A stretch of DNA of 64,000 bases from assembly GCF_025630775.1 (NCBI RefSeq), contig NZ_JAOSZE010000003.1, positions 124,001 to 188,000 of the forward strand. Direction: 5' to 3'. Both the position numbers and the translations under genes were made by a program. Under the pieces are notes generated by a model that worked only from the letters and a program-made list of their open reading frames with translations, did no database searches and was not told the DNA's origin. The DNA comes from Actinoplanes sp. KI2. GTDB taxonomy: Bacteria > Actinomycetota > Actinomycetes > Mycobacteriales > Micromonosporaceae. Shown piece after piece: positions 7,559 to 16,658 of this stretch. The first letter of the stretch is position 1. Every line of letters starts with the position of its first letter.

Positions 7559-9728
7559 CGATGCAGGCGTCACGGACGACGCTCGCCTCCGGTTTGAGGC
7601 GTTCGGTGTAGTAGGTGCGCTGCCAGACGTTCCACCGGACGGAACCGGCGAGCTGATCGGGGCCGGTTCCGTCGGCGAGCAGGACTCCGACCGCCGGGCT
7701 GGTTTCGGTGCTCGCCACCGTGCCGTGCGGGACCAGGACCTGCTTGGAGGACGGGTCGGAGAAGCCGGCCAGCGCCCACGGGATCCGGATCGTCAGCTCG
7801 GTACCGTCGAGGCGCCACAGCGCGCGGCTGTCCGCGTGCGGATCCTCGGGGTCCCAGCTGCCGTAGCGCAGCCGACCGACGTCGAACAGCTCCACCGGGG
7901 TGTGCCGGCCGGACATCGGCGCGATCTGCTCCCGGTTCACGACGAGCTGGTACTGCTGCCAGCCGTCGACCGGCGCGGGGCGGGCGGCCGGCGGCACCGG
8001 AGAGTCCAGCGCCAGCGGGTCGAGCGGGATGCGGATCCAGGCCTGCCCGGTGTGTGCGGCCAGGTCCAGCGCGAAGGCGGTGTCGGGCCGCGTGTCGTTG
8101 CTGCCCGGTGGGGGCCGGCCGGTCAGTCGGGGCAGGACGTCCAGGCCGACGGTGAGCTTCGCCGGGAGCGGCTCGGGCAGCCGAACGACGAGATGCAGGT
8201 ACGACTCGTCGAGGGTGGCCCGTACGGCGCTCGCCGGCCGGGCGGCCGGGTCGTCGATCAGCGTCTGCGGGGTGGCGTCCGGTTCGCCGGTGGGGTCGGT
8301 GGCGATGAGCCCGAAATACTGCTCGTTGGTGAGCGGATCGTGCCACAGCGGTCGCCGGTCGGCCGGAACCTGGTGGGCCACGGTGTTCCAGGTCAGCTTG
8401 AACCACTCGTCGGACCACTCGAACAGGAACCCGCCGGACAACCCCAGGTCCTTGATCATGCGCAGCAACTCGGCGTCGATGCGCATCGCCTCCGCCTCGT
8501 CGTGGTCGCCCTGGCCGCGGCCCAGCGGTCCGATGTGTGCGGTGCCCACGCTGGACGGCACCCCGAACTCGGTGATCAGGACCGGCATGCCGCGATGGTG
8601 TTCGCGCAGCTGGTTCAGGTAGCCGGCGTACGGGTCGGCGCGCCCGGCGTACCGGTAGGTCTGCAGTTCGGGCTGGTACCGCTGGAAGTCCGGGTAGTAC
8701 GGGTAGGCGTGGTAGCTGGCGAAGGTGCCACCGGGCCACGCCGCGGTCGGCTGGACGTGGTTGGCGTCGACGCCGACGAGATCCTCCTGCGGCAGCGGCT
8801 CGTACGGGTGGGCGATCGGGTCGGTGGTCGGCCAGTTCGCGAACGCGATCGGTGCGCTGCGCCCGGCGGCCGCCTCCGCGGCGGCCAGCTCGTCCATCCG
8901 GGCGGCCAGCCACCGTTCCGTCGGGCTGGCTCCGGCGGTGCTGCGGAAGTAGCGGCCGGTCGCCGGCGGGGCGGTGGCGTTGGCCCGATCGCTGGCGGCC
9001 GTCGCGTTCGGGTCCCACTCCACCCCGATGATCCAGCCGGCGAGCCAGTCGCCGACGTCGACGCTCCAGGTGCCGCCGGCCCGGCCCGGCGTGGGTGGCC
9101 GGGACAGGTGCCCGCCGACCGCGGCGGAGGCGTCGCGCAACTCGTCGGTGAACGCTTGGGTGAACCGCGGCTCGTACAGATTGCCGGTGGTCACGTACGA
9201 CTCGTCCGGCAGGTAGACGCCCTGCATCAGATACAGCGGCCGGTCGGGGTGCGCCCGGTTGTGCGCCGCCAGTTCGGCGTAGAAGGCCGGGGGGTGGATC
9301 GTGTAGATGCGGACCACCCGGATGCCCAGCCGATCCATCGCGTCGAACCAGGCCCGGTAGTCCTCCGCGGTGATCGCGAGTTCCCCCGGCTGATGTCCCG
9401 GCGTGGTGCTGCCCAGATTCACTCCCGGCAGGAACCGCTTGTCGCCGCTCACGGTGTGCAGGGCGAAATCCGCGGCATCGGCCGTCGCCACCGTTCGTAA
9501 CCCGCTGACGGACACCGGCCGCGACTCCCAGGAGGGCCCCGCCGGGGGCGTCAGGTCGGCCAGGCCGGCGATCCGCGCCGCCTCGGGAGCGGGCTGCTCC
9601 CGAGGCGGGGACGGCCGGATCCGGACGATGACGATCAGAGCGACCGCCGCAGCCAGCGCCCCGACCGCGAGCACCCACCACCAGACCCGGCGCCGTTTGG
9701 TCCGGCCCGGCTGCTCAGCGGACGACAC
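7545..9728 (-). CDS. Membrane-anchored glycoside hydrolase-like protein (clan GH-A-like TIM barrel)
   Basis: 727 residues. One N-terminal membrane segment (about 15-36, after KRRR) would anchor it with the enzyme outside. The domain from ~100 to 430 reads like a (beta/alpha)8 glycosidase: LGIRVVRIYTIHPPAFY, then GVEWDP with Glu237, and LITEFGVPSS with Glu387, positions expected for acid/base and nucleophile in clan GH-A. The C-terminal ~290 residues look like beta-sandwich domains. It is divergent from the kinase/HEAT/glycosyltransferase operon, so it may trim or remodel the polysaccharide made there. The exact GH family is not recognised. Its stop codon lies in an 18-bp minisatellite. Confidence 0.65.
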   Translation of the reverse strand: MSSAEQPGRTKRRRVWWWVLAVGALAAAVALIVIVRIRPSPPREQPAPEAARIAGLADLTPPAGPSWESRPVSVSGLRTVATADAADFALHTVSGDKRFLPGVNLGSTTPGHQPGELAITAEDYRAWFDAMDRLGIRVVRIYTIHPPAFYAELAAHNRAHPDRPLYLMQGVYLPDESYVTTGNLYEPRFTQAFTDELRDASAAVGGHLSRPPTPGRAGGTWSVDVGDWLAGWIIGVEWDPNATAASDRANATAPPATGRYFRSTAGASPTERWLAARMDELAAAEAAAGRSAPIAFANWPTTDPIAHPYEPLPQEDLVGVDANHVQPTAAWPGGTFASYHAYPYYPDFQRYQPELQTYRYAGRADPYAGYLNQLREHHRGMPVLITEFGVPSSVGTAHIGPLGRGQGDHDEAEAMRIDAELLRMIKDLGLSGGFLFEWSDEWFKLTWNTVAHQVPADRRPLWHDPLTNEQYFGLIATDPTGEPDATPQTLIDDPAARPASAVRATLDESYLHLVVRLPEPLPAKLTVGLDVLPRLTGRPPPGSNDTRPDTAFALDLAAHTGQAWIRIPLDPLALDSPVPPAARPAPVDGWQQYQLVVNREQIAPMSGRHTPVELFDVGRLRYGSWDPEDPHADSRALWRLDGTELTIRIPWALAGFSDPSSKQVLVPHGTVASTETSPAVGVLLADGTGPDQLAGSVRWNVWQRTYYTERLKPEASVVRDACIATAA

Positions 9729-9947
9729 GTCACCAGTCTCCCGGCAAAGGGGCGAACATGCGGGGAAAACCGCTGGTCACACCCGATGTCCGAGCGATCG
9801 GCTCGCGATTGTCGACAAGGCTGCTGCAACCCTCAAACCCTGCCATTATGGAAGTATTATCCGAATTCAGATCCGACCGACCGCGACCGCCACCGTGCCC
9901 GGGGCCGGTAGTGGGATCGGGGCGACGATCACGGTGCGAGGTGCGAG
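9729..9947. promoter_or_regulatory. Divergent promoter region upstream of the signalling/polysaccharide operon
   Basis: This 219-base region separates the glycosidase gene (minus) from the response-regulator stub (plus). It is locally AT-richer than its surroundings (about 9800-9870), contains the palindrome TTGTCGACAA at 9809-9818 and a TATTAT element at 9855-9860 that could be a -10 box. I see no convincing -35. Promoter assignment is inference. Confidence 0.35.
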
Positions 9948-10040
9948 ATGGCACTGGTCCTGGTGGCGGACGACGCCGACATCCGTGACTCGGCCACCGT
10001 CAAACCGAAGGGACTCGGCATGGCGAGGGCGCGGGCGTGA
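9948..10040 (+). pseudogene. Internally deleted response-regulator stub (30 codons) coupled to the histidine kinase
   Basis: ATG 9948 opens MALVLVADDADIRDSATVKP followed by [10 protein letters not shown] and a stop. The first 14 residues match the N-terminus of CheY-like receiver domains, including the acidic pair; the part after residue 16 resembles a receiver C-terminus (the conserved Lys-Pro, then an ARARA-type end). About 90 central residues, including the phospho-acceptor Asp, are absent. The stop overlaps the kinase GTG start (GTGA at 10037-10040), as expected for a regulator-kinase operon. I infer an in-frame internal deletion that preserved translational coupling; it could now act as a leader peptide. 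A short unrelated ORF is the alternative. Confidence 0.55.
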
Positions 10041-12268
10041 GTTCGCGGGCGTCCCAGCCGGGCGGCGATTCGACCGACATCGGCCGGTTGTTGCGCCGTA
10101 CGTTCGGGGTGCTGGTGGCGCTGGTGTTGCTGATGGGGGTGGCCGGGCTGGTGTCCGCCGTCCCGCCCTTCTCGGCGGTCAGCCGGCCGTTGACCGACGT
10201 GCTACGCACCCGGGCCGCTGCCGTTGTCGTGCGAGCCCTGCTTTTCGACGGGGATCAGGGCCTGGACGGCTATCTGCTGACCGGAGACCCGACGGACCGT
10301 GCCGCGTACGAAGCGGCCCGGCGGGATTACCCGGCCGCGGAGGCGAGGCTCCGTGCGGTCACCATCGATCAGGCACGCAGCGAGGTCGAGAACGTCGCAG
10401 CGGAAGCGGACCGCTGGTGGGCAATGGCCGGCCAGCAGATCGCCGCGATGCCGGCCGACCGGCCCTCCATCGTGGAGATCCAGCAGGGGCAGACGCAGTT
10501 CGCGCGAGTCGTATCCGCCCTACGAGCGTTGGACCGGCGCCTGGTCGCGCGGATCACGGAGCTCAACCGGACCAACAACGTCCTGAACGCGATCGCGCTG
10601 GCCGTGCTGACCGTGACAACCGTGCTGGCCGGGCTGCTCGCGGTGCGAATCGGCAGGTCGGCCGTGCGGCGTATCACGAACCCGCTCGGTCAGATGCTGG
10701 AGGCCCTGGACCGGATGGGCCGCGGCGACCACGAGGTCCGGGTCACTCTCGCTCGAGCGCCCACGGAGATCGAAGCGGTCGCCGCGGCGGTGAACGCGAC
10801 CGCGGACGAGGCGAGCCGGGAGCGCCGCATGTTCGATCTGTTCCAGGAGCACAGCGCGGCGGTGCGGGACCATCTTTCGCGCGGTGAGGCGGTCGCGGCG
10901 GCGGCCCAGGCCCTGGGCGATCTGCTCGACGCCGACCACGTGGTGATCCGCCTGGCCCCGGATGCCGACGGGCAGGCCGCTCCGCAGGTGTGGAGTGCGG
11001 CGGGCGCACCGGGCGACCCCACCGTGCTGGCCGGCACGACCGTGGACTGGGCGGCCTCGATGCCGGGCAAAGCCCTCGTGCGCGATGTCGAAGACGCGCC
11101 GCCCGAGAATGCGCCGCCCGAGAATGCGCCGCCCGAGAATGCGCCGCCCGAGAATGCGCCGCCCGAGAATGCGCCGCCCGAGAATGCGCCGCCCGAGGAT
11201 GCGCCGCCCGAGAACGCGCCGCCCGAGGATGCGCCGCCCGAGGATGCGCCGCCCGAGGACGAGCTGTCCGGGACGGCGCTGCCCGAGGCGGAGGTCGCCG
11301 CGCTCCGCACGGCCGGAGCCGGGCTCGTGATCGCGCTGACCTTCGGCGAGGGCCGGACGGCGGCGGGGCGGCTGACCGTGGTGCGGCAGCGGGGGCGGGC
11401 GCCCTGGCGACCGTACGAGGTCCATATGGCCAGCATGCTCGCGGCCGACCTGGCGCGGGTCCTGACCCAGGCCAAGCTGTTCGAGCACACGCGCGAGCTC
11501 GTCGCTCGGATGCAGGAGGTGGACGCCGCCAAGACGGAGTTCCTGTCGACCGTCTCGCACGAGCTGCGTACCCCGTTGACCAGCGTGTCCGGCTACCTGG
11601 AGGTGCTGGTCGACCAGGAGGCCGGGCCACTGAACCTCACCCAGGAGCGGATGCTCGGCGTGATCGACAACAACGTCGAACGACTCCGCCTGCTCATCGA
11701 GGACCTCCTGCTGGTCTCCCGGATCGAGGCCGGCCGACTCTCGATCACCGACAACGCCCTCGATCTCGGTCGGGTGGCACGCGAGGCTTGCGCCGCGGTG
11801 CAGCCGACCGCGGAGAAGGCCGGAGTCACCCTGACGTGCGTCATCGATCAGCCGATCACCATTCGTGGCGATCTCGAGCACCTGGATCGGGTGGTCCTGA
11901 ACGTGCTCTCCAACGCGGTGAAGTTCACCCCGTCCGGTGGCACTGTCACCGTTACCGCGCACACCAGCGGCGCGTATGCCGTGCTCACCGTCCAGGACAC
12001 CGGCATCGGTATCCCGGCCGATGACCTGCCGCACCTGTTCACCCGCTTCTTCCGGGCCGGCAACGCCGTCCGGCAGGCGATCCCCGGCACGGGCCTCGGC
12101 CTGGCCATCGTGTCGAGCATCGTGGAGCGGCACGGCGGAACGGTCACCCTCGACTCCGAGGAGGGTGTCGGCACCACGGTGACGATCCGGCTCCCGATCA
12201 CTCAACCGGGAAGCGATCGTGCGGCACCCGACCGATTGACGAACGTACATGAATACTCGGCCCGCTGA
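10037..12268 (+). CDS. Hybrid-input sensor histidine kinase (TM-periplasmic-TM-HAMP-GAF-HisKA-HATPase)
   Basis: 743 residues from a GTG start coupled to the upstream stub. Order: membrane segment 22-42; extracytoplasmic helical CHASE3-like domain to ~183; second membrane segment 184-206; HAMP ~207-260; GAF ~280-460; HisKA with SHELRTP (phospho-acceptor His508); HATPase with N box near 622, DTGIGIP near 655 and GTGLGLAIV. All kinase motifs are intact. The GAF domain is interrupted at residues 354-408 by eleven APPE[N/D] repeats. Its own response regulator appears deleted, so its phosphotransfer partner is unknown. It overlaps the HEAT-repeat gene by 20 bases, tying signalling to the glycosyltransferase operon. 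Confidence 0.92.
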   Translation: MSSRASQPGGDSTDIGRLLRRTFGVLVALVLLMGVAGLVSAVPPFSAVSRPLTDVLRTRAAAVVVRALLFDGDQGLDGYLLTGDPTDRAAYEAARRDYPAAEARLRAVTIDQARSEVENVAAEADRWWAMAGQQIAAMPADRPSIVEIQQGQTQFARVVSALRALDRRLVARITELNRTNNVLNAIALAVLTVTTVLAGLLAVRIGRSAVRRITNPLGQMLEALDRMGRGDHEVRVTLARAPTEIEAVAAAVNATADEASRERRMFDLFQEHSAAVRDHLSRGEAVAAAAQALGDLLDADHVVIRLAPDADGQAAPQVWSAAGAPGDPTVLAGTTVDWAASMPGKALVRDVEDAPPENAPPENAPPENAPPENAPPENAPPENAPPEDAPPENAPPEDAPPEDAPPEDELSGTALPEAEVAALRTAGAGLVIALTFGEGRTAAGRLTVVRQRGRAPWRPYEVHMASMLAADLARVLTQAKLFEHTRELVARMQEVDAAKTEFLSTVSHELRTPLTSVSGYLEVLVDQEAGPLNLTQERMLGVIDNNVERLRLLIEDLLLVSRIEAGRLSITDNALDLGRVAREACAAVQPTAEKAGVTLTCVIDQPITIRGDLEHLDRVVLNVLSNAVKFTPSGGTVTVTAHTSGAYAVLTVQDTGIGIPADDLPHLFTRFFRAGNAVRQAIPGTGLGLAIVSSIVERHGGTVTLDSEEGVGTTVTIRLPITQPGSDRAAPDRLTNVHEYSAR
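11096..11260 (+). repeat. Coding minisatellite, 15-bp unit x11, inside the kinase GAF domain
   Basis: Eleven consecutive GCGCCGCCCGAGAAT-type units encode APPEN or APPED. The first six are identical; the last five vary only at the final codon. The array separates GAF segments [11 protein letters not shown] and [20 protein letters not shown], a loop that is short in ordinary GAF domains. It stays in frame, so it is an acidic, proline-rich linker expansion. Confidence 0.97.
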
Positions 12269-13466
12269 CGCCGGGTGGCTGACCGGCGCCCTGATCGTGC
12301 TCACCGGGCTGATCGCGGCGCTGATCGTCGCGGCGGTGGTGATCCGCGTGATCCGGGTGCTGCGGGACCGCCGCCGGGATCGGCTGGCCGCCGCCCCGCG
12401 CCGGGCGCTGCTCGCGTTCGTCGCCGAAGGCGGCGAGGAGGGCGCCGAGGACCTGCTCGCGATCAGCCCACGCGCCTGGCGGGCCACCGAACCGGCGGCC
12501 GTCGCCCTGCTCGGCAAGGTCCGCGGCGACGCACACGGTGCACTGGCCGAGGTGTTCGAGCAACGGGGCGCGGCCCGCCAGGCCTTGGCGCAGCTGCACC
12601 ACCCCGATGCGGTGCGCCGGGCGCGCGCCGCGGAGACCCTGGGCTACCTGGGCCGCGCGGATGCGGCCGAACCGATACACGCTCTGCTCGACGACAAGGA
12701 CCCCGAGGTACGGGTGGTCGCGGCACGCGCGCTGGGCGCCATCGGCGCCCCCGCTTCCGCCGCCCCGCTGCTGGCCGCACTCGACCGCCACCGGATGCCC
12801 GCGCACCTGGTCGCCTTCGCCCTCTCCCGGATCGGCGCCGGTGCGGTTCCCGATCTGCAGACCGCCCTGTCCGACGACGCGCCGACCGTGCGCGCCACGG
12901 CGCTGAACGCGCTCGGTCTCATCGGTGCCATCGGCTCGGTCTCGGCGATCATCGACCTGCTGGATCGCGAACCGCACCCCGACGTACGCCTGGCCGCGGT
13001 CACGACCCTGGGCCTGCTGGGCGGTCGGTCCGCGGTCGCACCGCTGCGGGCGGCACTGGACCCGGCGCGGGCGTCCGGGCTGCGGGCCGCGGCCGCCCGG
13101 TCCCTGGGCGAGGTCGGCGGCCCGGACGCGGCAACGGTGCTGGGCGACCTCCTCGCCGATCCGGACTACCACGTGGCAAACGAGGCCGCGCGGGCGCTAC
13201 GCCGGCTCGGCCCCCCGGGCCGGCGCCGGTTGCAGGAGATCGCCGATGACGCGTCGCCCGCTCCGGCCGCCGAGCCCGATGGTGCGTCCCCAGCCCCGGC
13301 CGCCGAGCCCGGTGCCGGGTGCAGCGTGCTCAGCCCGGGTGTTCCGCCGGGCATCGCCGGGGTCACGGCCGCCGCGCACGCCCGCCAGGCGCTGGCCCTC
13401 CTCGACCTGGAGGAGAACACCGGACGGCGTTCGCCGGCACCGTCCACGACCCATCCCGGACCCTGA
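12249..13466 (+). CDS. Membrane-anchored HEAT-repeat protein
   Basis: 405 residues. A single membrane segment (about 11-33) precedes a basic stretch and a cytoplasmic array of about six HEAT/PBS-lyase-type repeats from ~110 to 335, recognisable as [30 protein letters not shown] and [14 protein letters not shown]. The tail is Ala/Pro-rich with a short duplicated motif (ASPAPAAEP twice). HEAT arrays are protein-binding scaffolds. It overlaps the kinase gene and lies 33 bases before the glycosyltransferase, so it may recruit or regulate the synthase; that role is inferred. Confidence 0.85.
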   Translation: MNTRPADAGWLTGALIVLTGLIAALIVAAVVIRVIRVLRDRRRDRLAAAPRRALLAFVAEGGEEGAEDLLAISPRAWRATEPAAVALLGKVRGDAHGALAEVFEQRGAARQALAQLHHPDAVRRARAAETLGYLGRADAAEPIHALLDDKDPEVRVVAARALGAIGAPASAAPLLAALDRHRMPAHLVAFALSRIGAGAVPDLQTALSDDAPTVRATALNALGLIGAIGSVSAIIDLLDREPHPDVRLAAVTTLGLLGGRSAVAPLRAALDPARASGLRAAAARSLGEVGGPDAATVLGDLLADPDYHVANEAARALRRLGPPGRRRLQEIADDASPAPAAEPDGASPAPAAEPGAGCSVLSPGVPPGIAGVTAAAHARQALALLDLEENTGRRSPAPSTTHPGP

Positions 13467-13499
13467 TCCGGCACCAACGATCACCTCGGGGGCCGACCG

Positions 13500-14918
13500 A
13501 TGCGGTTGCTCGTTCAGGTCGGCAACGACCTTCTCCTGGCGTACTTCGTCGTACTCAACGTCAGCTACCTGCTGCTGATCGGCCTCGCCTTCGTCGAGTT
13601 CGGCCGCGCTCAGCGGCGCCGGGCGTTCAGCGGCGCCGACGAGCTGTTCCGCAACCCGCTGGCCCCCTCGGTGTCCCTGCTCGTGCCGGCGCACGACGAA
13701 GGACCGGTGATCGTGCCCGCGGTCCACGCGCTGACCGCGCTGCGCTACCCGCGATTTCAGGTCATCGTGATCGACGACGGTTCGACCGACGACACCTTCG
13801 AGCGCCTGCGTGCCGGTTTCGACCTCGTCGAGGTTCCCTACGTCGTCCCGCACGACGTCCCGAACCGCGGCGAGGTGCTGTCGATACACGTCGCCCGGAA
13901 CTCGCCCGACTCGCTTCTGGTCGCCCGCAAACGCAACGGCGGCAAGGCGGACGCCCTCAACGTCGGCATCAACCTGGCCCGGCACGAGCTGGTCTGCATG
14001 GTCGACGCGGACTCCATCCTCGACCACGACGCGTTGCTGCACGTGGTCAAGCCCTTCACCGAGGACCCGCTCCGGGTCGTCGCGACCGGAGGGGTGGTCG
14101 GCATCGTGAACGGCTGCAAGGTCGCCGGCGGGCGCGTGGTCGACATCCGCATGCCCCGCCAGTGGCTGACCCGGATCCAGATCGTCGAGTACCTGCGGGC
14201 GTTCCTCACCGGCCGTACCGGGTGGTCACGTATCGGCGGCCTGATCGTCATCTCCGGCGCCTTCGGCCTGTTCCGCCGGGACACGTTGGTGCGGGTGGGT
14301 GGCATGTCGCTGGACACCGTCGGCGAGGACGCCGAGGTGGTGGTCCGGCTGCATCGCCGGCTCCGGGAGAGCGGCGACGACTACCGCGTCGTGTTCCTCG
14401 CCGATCCCATCTCCTGGAGTCAGGCCCCGACGACGCTTCGCGTGCTGGGCCGCCAGCGCCGCCGCTGGCACCGCGGCCTGGCCGAGGTGCTCCAGACGCA
14501 CCGGGTGATGATCGGCAATCCCCGGTACGGCCGGATCGGGCTGCTCGCGCTGCCGTACTACCTGTTCTTCGAGCTGCTCGCCCCGTTCGTCGAACTGTTC
14601 GCGCTGTTCCTGCTGCCACTGGGCCTGCTGATCGGCGCGGTGGACCTCCAGTTCGCCTGGCGTTTCCTCCTCGCCGCCTACGGCTACGGCATCCTGGTCA
14701 GCCTGGCCGCCCTCACCCTCGAGGAGCTCTCCTTCCACCGCTACCGCCGCTGGCGCGACGTCGTCCGGGGCCTGATCGCCGCGGTCCTGGAGAACGTCGG
14801 CTATCGCCAAGTGCTGGCCCCGTTCCAGATCCGCGGGGCGTGGCTGGCCTGGCGCAAGCGCGAAGCGGTCTGGGGTGGCAACATCCGCACCGACTTCGAC
14901 CAGCAGGTCGATCCGTAG
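13500..14918 (+). CDS. Membrane family 2 glycosyltransferase (processive polysaccharide synthase type)
   Basis: 472 residues. One N-terminal membrane helix, then a GT2 domain with the UDP-sugar motifs VIVIDDGSTDDT and MVDADSIL, a catalytic-base region GEDAEVVVRLHRR, and the processivity motif QRRRW, followed by three to four C-terminal membrane segments. This is the layout of PgaC/cellulose/hyaluronan synthases, which polymerise and export a beta-linked glycan. No PilZ domain is present. Together with the HEAT protein, kinase and divergent glycosidase it forms a likely regulated exopolysaccharide module; the sugar is unknown. Confidence 0.88.
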   Translation: MRLLVQVGNDLLLAYFVVLNVSYLLLIGLAFVEFGRAQRRRAFSGADELFRNPLAPSVSLLVPAHDEGPVIVPAVHALTALRYPRFQVIVIDDGSTDDTFERLRAGFDLVEVPYVVPHDVPNRGEVLSIHVARNSPDSLLVARKRNGGKADALNVGINLARHELVCMVDADSILDHDALLHVVKPFTEDPLRVVATGGVVGIVNGCKVAGGRVVDIRMPRQWLTRIQIVEYLRAFLTGRTGWSRIGGLIVISGAFGLFRRDTLVRVGGMSLDTVGEDAEVVVRLHRRLRESGDDYRVVFLADPISWSQAPTTLRVLGRQRRRWHRGLAEVLQTHRVMIGNPRYGRIGLLALPYYLFFELLAPFVELFALFLLPLGLLIGAVDLQFAWRFLLAAYGYGILVSLAALTLEELSFHRYRRWRDVVRGLIAAVLENVGYRQVLAPFQIRGAWLAWRKREAVWGGNIRTDFDQQVDP

Positions 14919-14931
14919 CGGCACCGCGGGC

Positions 14932-15372
14932 CTAGCCGATGCGCTCGGCCAGCGACACGATGATCCCTTCCGGGCCCCGGATGTAGGCCATCCGCCAGGC
15001 GCCCTCGTGCTCGCCGATGCCACCGACCAGTCCGTAGCCCTCGCTCGCCGCCCAGTCGACCGCGGCCCGCAAGTCGTCGATCTCGAAGCACACGTTGCGG
15101 AGCCCCAGCTCGTTGGCCATGGCTGTCGGCGAGCCCGGCACGGAGTCGGGCCGCACAAATCTCGCGAGCTCCAGGCGGGTGCCGTCGTCCGGCGACTTCA
15201 GCATGACGATCTCGGTACGGGAGTCGGGAATGCCGCAGACCGTCTCCAGGAACTCGCCCTCGACGAACGTCCGGCCCTCGACCTCCAGGCCGAGCGCCAC
15301 GAAGAAGGCGGTCACGGCATCGAGATCGGCGACCGTGATGCCGACGTGGTCGAAGCGTCGTACCCGTGGCAT
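14932..15372 (-). CDS. VOC-superfamily (glyoxalase/bleomycin-resistance-like) protein
   Basis: 146 residues starting at ATG 15372, with an ACGGGAG stretch upstream; a GTG 14 codons earlier (15414) is possible but has no good ribosome site. The fold shows paired beta-alpha-beta-beta-beta units: FDHVGITVADLDAVTAFFVA early and LRNVCFEIDDLRAAVDWAAS later, with metal-ligand candidates His (DHVG) and Glu (ICFEI, EGIIVSL). VOC enzymes include glyoxalases, dioxygenases and resistance proteins; which applies is not visible. It is convergent with the glycosyltransferase, 13 bases away. Confidence 0.85.
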   Translation of the reverse strand: MPRVRRFDHVGITVADLDAVTAFFVALGLEVEGRTFVEGEFLETVCGIPDSRTEIVMLKSPDDGTRLELARFVRPDSVPGSPTAMANELGLRNVCFEIDDLRAAVDWAASEGYGLVGGIGEHEGAWRMAYIRGPEGIIVSLAERIG

Positions 15373-15681
15373 GAACCGTGCTCCCGTCGTCGAGCGCCTA
15401 TTAATTTCGTCCACTTTGAAGTGTCGATTCGTGTTGGCTTATGCGAGTTTAGCGGAGAATCGATTCTGCCCTCTGGTTCATACGGGCGGGTGAAGTCCCA
15501 CGCCAAAGCCGTGCGGTCGCTCGATCAGGTAATTGACCGGAATTTAGGCTGCCGTCAATTCTGTGGCAGTTCCCAACGCCATGTTCGGCCACCCGCCGTG
15601 CCCGCGAGCGGGTGCGCTGCCGCACCCTGCCGGGACCCGAGATGCGACTGAAGCGAAGGCACCCGTCGGAGGAACCCCAGG
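15373..15681. other. Non-coding stretch upstream of the decayed conservon
   Basis: No gene is visible in these ~310 bases. The region is AT-richer than its surroundings. It contains the 12-bp perfect palindrome AGAATCGATTCT (15456-15467) and an inverted repeat AATTGAC/GTCAATT (15531-15537, 15554-15560), plus a possible -35 TTGACC at 15533. It presumably held the promoter of the conservon-like operon that follows. GGAGG about five to ten bases before ATG 15682 is a good ribosome site. Confidence 0.5.
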
Positions 15682-15861
15682 ATGAAACCCAGAAGCCGCT
15701 CGACGCCGGCCGGAGCGGGCGGGCACACGATTCGTGGTCGCATCGTCCGCATCATGGCTCCGCCGCTCGCGGCGATGGTGGTGCTGCTGGTCGTCTTCTC
15801 GGCTGGGGAGATCTCCCGTTACCGGTCGAGCGCCGCCACCACGTCAGAGGAGAAATCGTGA
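15682..15861 (+). pseudogene. Gutted CvnA-type sensor kinase: N-terminal 50-odd residues fused to the stop region
   Basis: ATG 15682 has a strong GGAGG site and encodes 59 residues. After a basic start, GRIVRIMAPPLAAMVVLLVV and the AGEISRYRSSA stretch match the first membrane segment of the nitrate/nitrite-sensor-type kinases that head actinobacterial conservons. Instead of the ~700-residue remainder the frame reads TTSEEKS and stops. The TGA overlaps the GTG of the roadblock gene (GTGA 15858-15861), exactly where CvnA normally meets CvnB. I infer a large internal deletion of the kinase that kept start, stop and coupling. Confidence 0.65.
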
Positions 15862-16286
15862 GCGCACAAGCGCCCTCCGTCGATCGACCCCAGCCCAACT
15901 GGCTCCTGGACAACTTCGTCCACCAAACCGACGGTGTACGCGACGCGGTGGCGGTGTCGTCGGACGGTCTGCTGATCGCCGGTTCCGACGGGCTGGCCCG
16001 GGCGGAGGCGGACCAACTCGCCGCGATCGTGTCGAGCATGGCGAGCCTGGCCCGCAGCGCCTCGCGCCGGTACGACTTCGACGGCCTCAAACTGGTCATG
16101 ATCGAGATGCGGCGCGGTTTCCTGGTGATCGCGGTCATCGACGGCGGCAGCTGCCTGGGCGTGGTGGCCGGCAGCGACAGCGACCCGGGCCTGGTCGGTT
16201 ACGAGATCTCCAGGCTCGCCGAGCGGTTCGGCAGTCTCCTGACGCCCGCGCTGATCGCCGAGTCACGGCAGTCGCTGCCGCAATGA
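15858..16286 (+). CDS. Roadblock/LC7-domain protein (CvnB-like)
   Basis: 142 residues from a GTG start coupled to the upstream stub. LNWLLDNFV-like opening (PNWLLDNFVHQTDGVRDAVA), then SSDGLLIAGSDGL and ADQLAAIVSSMASLA are diagnostic of the CvnB roadblock proteins that act with the CvnD GTPase and CvnA kinase at the membrane in conservons. It overlaps the DUF742 gene by four bases (ATGA). Sequence looks intact, although its kinase and GTPase partners here are both ruined. Confidence 0.92.
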   Translation: MSAQAPSVDRPQPNWLLDNFVHQTDGVRDAVAVSSDGLLIAGSDGLARAEADQLAAIVSSMASLARSASRRYDFDGLKLVMIEMRRGFLVIAVIDGGSCLGVVAGSDSDPGLVGYEISRLAERFGSLLTPALIAESRQSLPQ

Positions 16287-16654
16287 CGCCGGAATCCTGG
16301 CGGCCCGCCGGATCCGGGCGTCCGGCGGACGAGGATCTCGTGGTGCGTCCGTTCATGCTCACCGGTGGGCGGACCCAGCCCGTACAGGATGGGATCCGGA
16401 TCGAGACGCAGCTGCATGCGGCCCCGGCCGCGCTGTCCGCACCGCTGCGGTTCGAGGCGCGACGCATCGTCGAGCTCTGCCAGATCCCCAGATCGATCGC
16501 GGACCTGTCCTCGGCACTCGGCGTACCGGTCGGAGTGGTTCGCGTCATCGTCGCCGACCTCGTGGCCGAGGGGCACGTACTCGTGGGCCACGAGCCCGGC
16601 GAGATCTCTACCGCGTTGATCGAAAGGATCAGGGATCGTTTTCGGGCGCTCTGA
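16283..16654 (+). CDS. DUF742 protein (CvnC-like)
   Basis: 123 residues. The family signature VVRPFMLTGGRTQP is followed by IETQLHA and a winged-helix-like C-terminus with LCQIPRSIADLSSALGVPVG and VRVIVADLVAEGHV. CvnC proteins are conserved third members of conservon operons. It follows the roadblock gene with an ATGA overlap and precedes the GTPase remnant by four bases. The reading frame is complete. Confidence 0.92.
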   Translation: MTPESWRPAGSGRPADEDLVVRPFMLTGGRTQPVQDGIRIETQLHAAPAALSAPLRFEARRIVELCQIPRSIADLSSALGVPVGVVRVIVADLVAEGHVLVGHEPGEISTALIERIRDRFRAL

Positions 16655-16658
16655 CACC

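Noticed and set aside
7449..9500. Plus-strand frame beginning in the 18-bp repeat (RGGGSS units)
   Set aside because: It is the antisense of the glycosidase gene; the glycine-serine start is just the minisatellite.
15382..15414. GTG 15414 as the start of the VOC gene
   Set aside because: No ribosome site and the extra 14 residues are not family-like; ATG 15372 fits better.
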